Assembly (NCBI RefSeq): GCF_910592395.1
Contig: NC_088317.1
Span: 14,014,001-14,078,000 of the forward strand
Length of the DNA stretch: 64,000 nt
Source: Lineus longissimus
Taxonomy: Eukaryota > Nemertea > Pilidiophora > Heteronemertea > Lineidae
Reading direction: 5' to 3'
The number at the start of each line of letters is the position of its first letter. Positions within the stretch are counted from its first letter, which is position 1. Made by a program: the position numbers and the translations under genes. The notes below the pieces were generated by a model. The model had not been told where the DNA came from. It did not search any database and saw only the letters and a list, made by a program, of their open reading frames with translations. This document shows, in pieces, positions 56,944-64,000 of this stretch.

Positions 56944-57718
56944 TTCTGATGCGCTCCGAGAACGAGATCGAGGTGAAGTCGTCGTCGTCGTTCTCAGAAG
57001 GTGTGACGCACACACATGGTTCAGAAAAATCCACATTTTCGAGAAAACGCGGTGGTCAGTTCATCGTATATAGGCTACATGCATTGAATAGAGCAAAACG
57101 TAAAGCGCTGTTTGAAGTCTTCGAGAACTGATGACGTAGTTTGCAAAAGAGGAACCGCCTCGATCTCGGAGTGCAACTGAACCTCTCTTATTGCTAGGAT
57201 TGTGCAACACATTAGCGAGCCATACCTAGTAACGGGCGGAAAGAAATTCAACCCCTGGCAAAGTCATGTGACCAAGATTACATTGTACGAGCATTCTCTC
57301 TGGTGTTGGACTTTTAATACTGGTGTAACGTGTTTAAATGTCTTAGGGAAGAGTGTCCCGGGGACAAAGGGTTATTATGCGTTTTTATCAGCGGCATTAA
57401 AGGCTATGGGTCTTAAGGATTTAAGACTGCTGCACCGGAGTGAAAATAGTGTTATTTTTCCACTTTGTTAGTCCTTCACCGGGGAGTTACGTCCAGTGAG
57501 AAAGACCTAGATCTGAGATTTTGATCGTATTCTGGACTATTGGGTTGGTCCATACTACTATAATTAGTCGTAGATCTATGTCATTCCGGCAGAAACTAAC
57601 TCTGACCACGATTTGGTATTCATTGCAGAGAATTAAGATCAACTTGGCTGATCTGGCTCGATGGAGATGATCATAATTATTATCGGATAAAACATTGTCA
57701 TCGAATCTGACTACTAAC

Positions 57719-58051
57719 CTTCGCCTTTTCACGGGAATACATAACACTGCCCTCTGCCTTCCCTAAGAGTAAAATGCCAGCTTCATATCTGCTGATTTGG
57801 CAAAGATTACGTTTCGGGTCAAAATGGAACGTCTGGCATTTGGGATCACTGATACAGTTTGAAGAACATTCGAGAATCGACGAGACGTCCGCGAGATTCC
57901 GGTCCGGTGTGACGATAGAGACGTCCCGTCGATTGGTCTTGAACGACGCGGAAAGACCCGGCATATACCCGAGGCAAACCGGTTGGTAGCAAATATATAA
58001 AATTACGCAAACTGCAAAACATGTGGTCATTTTTGTAGATGAATTTGACAA
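57719..58051 (-). CDS. First exon of secreted PAN/Apple-type protein
   Basis: Starts at ATG 58051 and ends at AAG/GTTAGT after 111 complete codons (phase 0). Residues 8-29 form a hydrophobic signal peptide (TCFAVCVILYICYQPVCLGY). Residues about 45-100 resemble a PAN/Apple fold: DVSSILECSSNCISDPKCQT, then FHFDPKRNLCQI, with the C-x3-C and C-x2-F-x-F...C spacing of PAN_1. PAN modules mediate protein or carbohydrate contacts in secreted and surface proteins. Downstream exons should lie at lower coordinates; I could not identify them. The link to the 323-codon exon about 2.8 kb away is possible but untested. Confidence 0.65.
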
Positions 58052-58556
58052 TTCGAAACCTGCTTGAAATGTTCACGACCACGATCGCGATAACAACGAT
58101 ATAAAATGCATTAAGACATCGCTTAAAAATAATCTGATTGCGTCGACAGAAAACACCACATTTCTAGTATCATCATTTTCATATATCGCCTTTTTTGTGT
58201 GATTTAAATAGCTCCATCAACCTCTATATGACCAATTCAGCGTTGTCAAGACATAAACGTGTAAAAGCCTATGCATGTTAGGCCAGTAACAGTAATAGCC
58301 AGCTTTGTTTTGGGACCAAAATACCTAATTTGCTCTTTCAAGGCGACCAAAATGCGACCAAAAGCTGTATCCCACCTGTCCATCGAAACACTATTTTCGG
58401 TGGCAGTGAGAAGGGCATTTGTCTCTTGCCCTCTAAAGGTACGACCTGCATATCGATATCTCGATATCTTAGGTATTCAAAAAGGACTTTAAAATATTAG
58501 CATATGACTCAAACGAAAATAAGGTTAGAAAATTACGTCGCATCCGTACCGGTTTA

Positions 58557-58732
58557 CAGTGGCACCTCCCTTAGCGGATACCTCTCTATTAAGGAAACCT
58601 CTCTAATAGGGACACTCGTTTAGTCCCAAATTGGTTGTTTTCATTCAATTTGACCTAATTACTCAGGACACCTCTCTATTAAGTATAGCACTTCTCAGTC
58701 CTGCGGGTGTCCTTAGTAGAGAGGTTCTACCG
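58557..58732. mobile_element. 176-bp pogo/Tigger-like MITE
   Basis: Flanked by TA. The ends CAGTGGCACCTC and, inverted, CGGTAGAACCTC frame repeated CACCTCTCTATTAAGGA words. This is a widespread animal MITE type with TA target duplications, mobilised by Tc1/mariner-pogo transposases. Confidence 0.8.
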
Positions 58733-58877
58733 TATATACTACATGTGTATTAAGAAGTTTGAGATGAAAATTGAGGCGAAACACGAAAAACAATTGGTCA
58801 TTCAGTCAAACCAACTATCGTTATCCAGATTTTCATCCTTGTGTCAGAACTTTTAGAAAGACCATTTAAGCCCTTTA

Positions 58878-58906
58878 CTTTGCGTCACCTTTAAGGTGAC
58901 GCAAAG
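58878..58906. repeat. 29-bp perfect palindrome
   Basis: CTTTGCGTCACCT, TTA and AGGTGACGCAAAG form a perfect inverted repeat just outside the left copy of the CGCGAGATG inverted pair. Confidence 0.8.
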
Positions 58907-58913
58907 GGGTTAA

Positions 58914-60160
58914 TATAAACCGCGAGATGCGGATTGCGAAATTGCGAGATGCCAACCTAGGTGAGAGTACCATGCGCCACAGGATGTATTGCAAATATGG
59001 AACCTGAAAAGGCGAACATTCATGAGACCGAGGCTGTAGTGGGGAGCTATCCTTGTTTTGACTGGCCCATTTTAATAGACTCCGCTGTGCGATGTGTGGA
59101 ATTTAACATAACTTATAGCCTAGTTTCGATGGTCAGACTATCCCGTTCTATTTTTTAGAGATGACCAGACATTCACCAAGTGCATGCCCTGTGTTATCGG
59201 TCAATCTAGTGTATGGTGATTTGTGCCGCTAGGCGTAACATGAAAATTATCTTGACGCAAGGGGCAAAATAGCGTAGCGGCAAAATAGCGAAGCTGGCGG
59301 AACATTTATAACGGGTCACCGTGGCCTTATCATGAACGGATAGCGCGATTATGGGGTTGTAACTATTTTGCTGTATATTGTCGCGAGGAAATAAAAGCAC
59401 GCGACCTAGCGCCGACCTATTTATGTAAAGTGATAATTAGAAGGTATATAGTTCAGGAAATGTTAATAAATAATCATTCCATATCGTCTTTTGAGAGCAT
59501 TTTTAATTGTAAAAAATATATGCCTACGTCACAGAGTCTCTGAAATGGTCATTTTTATCACACTAGTCTCGCACAGCCAGAAGGTCTTTACTTAGTCTGG
59601 CGCATGCCAGACTTTCTTTGTACGAGACGTTTTCCAGCACGATGTACGTGGGCAGAAGCAACACTGCGCAAGATTACCTCGAGCAGGGGCTAATAATAGA
59701 TTATGCTAATGAGCATACCTTCCTGATTAAGTTTTCCTAGAATGGTCCATATCGCGCAAAGCTCGGGAGGGCATGGTTGTCTATTGACTGTGCTTTAAGA
59801 GGGAGACTGGCAGATGCCTAGTCTATCTTAAAGCACAGTCAACAGACACCCCTATACCCCCTCACACTCGGAAACAACAAACGCCCACCCCTTCCTACTG
59901 CCTTAATACTTCTGGATACATGCAGCATCCTAAACCTCGTGGTATTATACTCACAGTATATCTTGATAAGTTGCAAAAATATAAACATGCTGTTGCATGT
60001 AACCTTTGTAATGTCTTCGGCCCTACTATCAGTGCATGGAGAAGTAGGCATCAGCATTAGAAATGGTGATTGTCATTGTCCAGGGAAGTAGAAAATCTTG
60101 TGGCAGAAAATAATGATTGCTCATCTCGCGATTTCGCGATTTCTCATCTCGCGGTTTATG
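58914..60160. mobile_element. Possible 1.25-kb element bounded by CGCGAGATG inverted repeats
   Basis: The left sequence at 58914-58953 (ATAAACCGCGAGATG, GATTGCGAAATTGCGAGATG) is repeated in reverse complement at about 60120-60160 with roughly 85% identity over 38 bp. Between them are hairpins at 59596-59615 and 59778-59848 and two direct copies of GGCAAAATAGCG near 59263. No ORF resembles a transposase and the target duplication is unclear. Confidence 0.45.
59778..59848. repeat. Hairpin with 32-bp arms
   Basis: TGTCTATTGACTGTGCTTTA at the left pairs with TAAAGCACAGTCAACAGACA at the right with one mismatch, and pairing continues inward to the AGACTGG and CTAGTCT segments around a short loop. 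Confidence 0.8.
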
Positions 60161-60859
60161 ATAAGCCGACGCAAAGAGATGTTTGCCAAGCAGGATTGTG
60201 TCGATCACCACGAACATAATTCTCAAGTACGTTTACACAAAATGTCACAGCAACACTTTTCTTTGACGTCCTCAAGATGATGTGAAAACAGTACACTGGA
60301 CAGGTTTTGTCAATTGAATATCGAATACATGCATAACGTCAATGTACATGTACTCGTATCAATTAGCAATGTATAGAGTATAATCACACTGTATATCAAT
60401 TAATGCAACGACTACGAAACACACAGTCCCATATGAGTAGCACGAAAAAGTGCATACAAATGTGGCAGATTCAGTTTTCAAACGATTCGCCATAATCGAA
60501 AACATCGATCTCTCGTCAAACATGCTACTACTATTGAATTTTATTGTATTGTATTTTATTCTTCTTCATGAATGGGCCTTTTAAGGTAGATCCATACCCA
60601 TGCGTGGGCAAAAACTGTCCAACTTCAACTCGTGATAATTCATTGATAACAATGATTCGAAAAAAAATGGTACGGTACATTACGTATGAAGCATCTAAGT
60701 GAACTTTCCCCCTAAATAACTGGATCGTATTTCTGGATTACCCAGAAAAATGACTTTTTGGGAAGGACAAAAAATCACCTTGATCAATTTTATGTCAACA
60801 TGCTATGTTGCATCGAAGCATACTCTGTTGGAAAGGACGCATCCATTCCTAGCGGTGCA

Positions 60860-60989
60860 TGTCCGTATAACCGCCGGTTATTAAAAAAAAACCTAACGAT
60901 GCATATAATTAACGAAGTATAGCTTTTACTCCACGGAAATTTTGCGGAAATCTACTTGAAAAACCTAAAAATCCCCGGTTATACGGACA
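60860..60989. mobile_element. 130-bp inverted-repeat MITE
   Basis: TGTCCGTATAACCGCCGGTT at the left and CCGGTTATACGGACA at the right form terminal inverted repeats of about 14 bp around an AT-rich centre. The superfamily is not determined. Confidence 0.6.
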
Positions 60990-61071
60990 AGCCCAAATTT
61001 TGGTTGACAGCCTATTTCCATTTTTCAAAATTTGAAATGTTTTATAAAAGTGGAGAAAAACTGTTTGACAT

Positions 61072-61095
61072 TTTGAAACTTTGAAACTTTGAAAC
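61072..61095 (+). repeat. TTTGAAAC tandem repeat
   Basis: Three tandem copies of an 8-bp unit TTTGAAAC. Confidence 0.7.
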
Positions 61096-61887
61096 GGTTT
61101 GTTTGCTATTTACAACACGTGCCCACTAGAGTGCGTATCAAAATATTATGCGCAAATCAGCCAACCATTGAAAACCAAAGACTATAATTGCTGTCACATT
61201 TCAGGGTTGCGGTTCGGCATCAATAAAAGTTCCTCGAGCGCTGACTTTGACTAAAATCGGAGAACAGAGTCTGGGCAATTATGATTCATTATGTAACGTT
61301 CCAATTGGTAGCTTGGAATGTGCTTGCTTTGGGGAAAACCCCTCGACTATAGATCGACCTTAACGGGAGAGTGGGAAGTTGCCGTGTTGATCAAAATCAA
61401 TCATATTATTAGAAAAAAAGTATATACATGTAATATTGTTGATCAACTCAAATTTTTTCAGACTAGTACCGTGTCTATACTTCAAAGTCTGTCAGAGAAA
61501 ATTTGAGAATTTGAAATCACCAAAATTAAATACATGTAGACATCCATGACAATATGAACTTGGGAATAAAACTAGGTACTAATGAAAAAAATAGCAGGCT
61601 GGATCAAGACGGTTTTAGATGAAATAATTTAATACAAATATAAAGAAAGCATAAACTAACAAATATTCCAAGTCCAATGTGAAATCTGAAATATAGGGTG
61701 AGATGCTAATGGGGAATTTTATTACCGGTTGGCGGCTAACGGTCCAAAACACAATGGATTTCCAGTCCATGTCACTTTCATCAACAAAAGTGCTATATTT
61801 TGTAAATTGCGTAAAAAATCTGCTAAATGCCCTTAAACCGGTCAACAATAAGTTTTGTCCTCAAGCCTGCTATACGTTTTTGTTTAA

Positions 61888-62112
61888 GGGTTGGCTATAG
61901 GTACCAACATTTTGGCTAGAACCTGAAATCCAAAATCAATTAGAACTCCTTCAAAATGAAATGAATGCCTACTTAAAACCTGGGAGGCTGTTATCCAGAA
62001 AAGAAAGAACAACTTCCTACCCTTGAAATTGCCATTCACTTTGTTTTGAAACAGATTCGATTGCTTTTAGATTTCAAGTTCTAGCCAAAATGGTGGTACG
62101 TATTGCCTACCC
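61888..62112. mobile_element. Kolobok-like MITE, 225 bp, TTAA target site
   Basis: Flanked by TTAA at 61884-61887 and 62113-62116. The ends GGGTTGGCTATAGGTACCAA and, inverted, GGGTAGGCAATACGTACCAC continue as ATTTTGGCTAGAAC, giving arms of about 55 bp at roughly 80% identity. TTAA duplication with GGG-starting ends fits Kolobok better than piggyBac (CCY-starting). Confidence 0.8.
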
Positions 62113-62140
62113 TTAAAGCGAATTTCGTACGAGCAATATA

Positions 62141-63107
62141 CGGGAGTTTCAAAAAAAAGGAAACCGAGATTAATTTGTTAATTTCGTGGACATGGCTAAA
62201 TATATTTTGGAAATTGGTAACCAACATTTATCACCTGATAATGTCCTCTTTCTTATGACACCATGAAATCCTATTTCCTGGCACAGATGACTGAGAAAGA
62301 AGCAGTTCAATCAGCTATATAAGAACTGGTCTTGCACCAGATTCACCACAGCGGAACTCCGACAAAAAAGAAAAACCAGTCTCTCCTTGGCAAAACTTTT
62401 ATTCAATGATTCAATATCCTGGTGCTTATTCCTGTCTCAACCTAACTCCAGTGTCCTTCGACATGCCCCTCATTCCTTTCAACACAAACATCATTTCTGG
62501 TTTCTTAATGCTCTCATTGCATTCCTGAGTTACGTCTCTTTGTCCTCTTTAGGTCTCAACTGCAGCGACGATTCTGGCACGTAGGTCATTGATATACTAG
62601 TATATATTGTGGAGGCGACTTGTTAACTTGGTTCTCAAGATGTCCCAACAATAAAAATCACAGGGGGTGAGGTCAGAAGACCTTGGTGGCCATTTATTCT
62701 CACGGTTGATCGCACCAAATGCATCTGCTGCTTGCTAGCGACTTCCAGTCCTCAACCATTCTACCACCTCAAACACACGCTGCTCAGTTTTAAGTTGCAT
62801 TTTGCTAGTGTGAGAAAATGTCCAACCTTTCCGACAGGGGATTGCATAATTTGGAGGCCCAACAAAAGCCCTGCACTGGCCAGACAAGGTTTATTACCAA
62901 AACGTCTATCTGATGCAAGACCAGTTCTGACATGGTTGATTGAACTGTTTCGTGCTCAGTCATCTGTGACAGTAAATTGGATTTCTTGGTGTCATAAGAA
63001 AGAGGACATCATTAGGTAATAAATGGTGGGTGCCAATTTTCAAAATATTTAGCTACGTGTAAGAAATTAACAAATTAATCTCGGTTTTCTTTTTTTGAAA
63101 CACCCTG
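62141..63107 (-). mobile_element. Mariner-superfamily transposon remnant, 967 bp, long inverted repeats
   Basis: Flanked by TA (62139-62140 and 63108-63109). The ends CGGGAGTTTCAAAAAAAAGG and, inverted, CAGGGTGTTTCAAAAAAAG extend into roughly 200-bp inverted arms sharing AACCGAGATTAATTTGTTAA, ATGTCCTCTTTCTTATGACA and AGAACTGGTCTTGCA. The minus strand between the arms carries the transposase remnant. Confidence 0.8.
62597..62734 (-). pseudogene. Mariner/IS630-type transposase fragment
   Basis: A 45-codon open stretch between stops contains NRENKWPPRSSDLTPCDFYC then WDILRTKL. The WPPRSxDLTPCDFxxW pattern is a hallmark around the second catalytic Asp of a large animal mariner/IS630 transposase group. 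The remainder of the DDE domain is not recognisable, so the gene is dead. Confidence 0.75.
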
Positions 63108-63116
63108 TACACTGCC

Positions 63117-63331
63117 TTTCCAGTCAAGGCAATTGATGCATCATTAAGTCATACACGAGTTTCTGAATGGAACCCTGTTGCCGGCCTCATTGTCCATGGT
63201 AATCAGGCCGAAACTAGCTTACTGAACGGCGGCTGCGGTCGGACTTCGAAACAGATATGATCGTGATGGTACCTTTTCTCGGGCGATGAAAATGCCAAAA
63301 ATAGGCTGAAGCACTGGTCGTGCGAAATAAT
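63117..63331 (+). repeat. Dispersed repeat family R1, copy 3
   Basis: Diverged relative of 3403-3645 and 6398-6640, starting right after the mariner remnant. The matching core includes GAATGGAACCCTGTTGC, GGCCTCATTGTCCATG and TCGGGCGATGAAAATG. Confidence 0.6.
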
Positions 63332-63737
63332 GGTCTTCGCTGGAGATGAGACCGAAAAAGAAGGTGAGGAGCCGCGAGATGCAAAAGTTATTGGCAAAAA
63401 ATGACTAATAGGATGATGGAGAAGTCTTGAAACCAGAAACCCTTTTAACACGGACACTCCATGTATATCTCGCCAGCTATCTGTTTCTGCTGCAACTAAT
63501 CACTGTAGGACACTGCATGACAAACTAAAACTGGTTCGAAACGTTGATCATATTACAATACAATAAGACAACCGAACTGAGATTGGCATTGACTGATTCT
63601 GACGGAAAAAAAACATTTTGATCAAATCACACTTAAATATCGTATCAAAATTGACCGTGAAAGCCAAAACACCGCAGAAAACGAGGAAATGGCAATATCT
63701 CGGTGACGGAGAGGGCTGACGAGGTACCGGCGCTTAC
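63332..63737. other. Non-coding stretch
   Basis: Short spacer downstream of the last partial gene. No feature was recognised. Confidence 0.5.
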
Positions 63738-64000
63738 TTAATAAAACACTTCCCTGTATCTGAATATTTTTGCTGTCTTCAGAGTTAGATCATTTTGGCC
63801 AATTTTATTTGATGGATCAAAGAATACTATATTCCTATTCTCTTCCATACCTAACGCATTGACTGGAATTTGTGCGTCGCATCGAAAGTGTCGAATGGGT
63901 TTCACTTCTATTAGTTTTCGCTTGTTTTTCAATTTATGAATACAACCATTTGACTCGTGAAAGTCCTCATTTACCCCGATCAAATTATTCTTTTGAAAAA
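63738..64000 (-). CDS. 3' end of an unknown gene, partial at window edge
   Basis: A frame open from the window end (FQKNNLIGVNEDFHESNGCI...) to a stop at 63738, ending KTAKIFRYREVFY. It is Lys/Asn-rich with NRNIVFFDP-like strands. The composition and aromatic C-terminus recall the 323-codon exon at 54 kb (KEIKIWEQVF), which suggests a diverged relative, but identity by eye is low. The gene continues beyond the window. Confidence 0.45.
   Translation of the reverse strand, partial: FQKNNLIGVNEDFHESNGCIHKLKNKRKLIEVKPIRHFRCDAQIPVNALGMEENRNIVFFDPSNKIGQNDLTLKTAKIFRYREVFY

Noticed and set aside
1-64000. CRISPR arrays, rRNA genes, bacterial operons
   Set aside because: No regularly spaced identical repeats with unique spacers, no rRNA-like conserved stretches, and the genes present are intron-containing animal genes.

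Overview
The window is invertebrate-type eukaryotic nuclear DNA: AT-rich, intron-rich and gene-sparse, with GT/AG-bounded exons and many short inverted-repeat DNA transposons. Frequent TACATGTA and TAGGCCTA words, mono-G/C runs, a large peptide-receptor-like GPCR family, and P2X7-like and THAP fragments suggest a marine animal such as an amphioxus, ambulacrarian or lophotrochozoan. The phylum cannot be fixed from sequence alone. No rRNA, CRISPR or bacterial operon structure was seen.

Layout. Positions 1-14.2 kb hold dispersed repeats, a long near-perfect palindrome and one weak exon candidate. Positions 14.23-33.66 kb carry one complete six-exon phospholipid scramblase gene on the + strand (276 aa; all splice phases agree). 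Its introns hold three copies of one hairpin MITE family, a tRNA-like SINE head, a P2X7-like N-terminal fragment and an antisense THAP-domain ORF. A decayed duplicate of the scramblase's last exon follows at 34.1 kb. Positions 34.4-38.6 kb are non-coding as far as I can see. Positions 38.65-40.21 kb are a foldback element whose two inverted arms are arrays of a 15-17 bp unit, flanked by a 10-bp direct repeat.

Positions 40.8-53.5 kb are a direct tandem duplication. Each copy carries an intact three-exon class A GPCR gene of 351 aa, and the two proteins differ at roughly two dozen residues. The second copy was later interrupted by a 1,465-bp DNA transposon (68-bp terminal inverted repeats, 9-bp target duplication, 42-bp minisatellite inside); the first copy shows the empty site. 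A roughly 630-bp intron tract is far more alike between the copies than their last exons are.

Positions 54-58 kb carry a 323-codon minus-strand terminal exon of unknown, possibly beta-propeller, type, a Harbinger-like transposon remnant and a secreted PAN/Apple-type first exon. Positions 58-64 kb are a nest of short transposons (pogo-like, Kolobok-like with TTAA, mariner-like with transposase remnant), ending with a partial minus-strand CDS that runs off the window.

The genes do not form an evident pathway. The main interest lies in the intact scramblase and GPCR pair and in the two minisatellite-armed transposons, one of which can be dated relative to the GPCR duplication.
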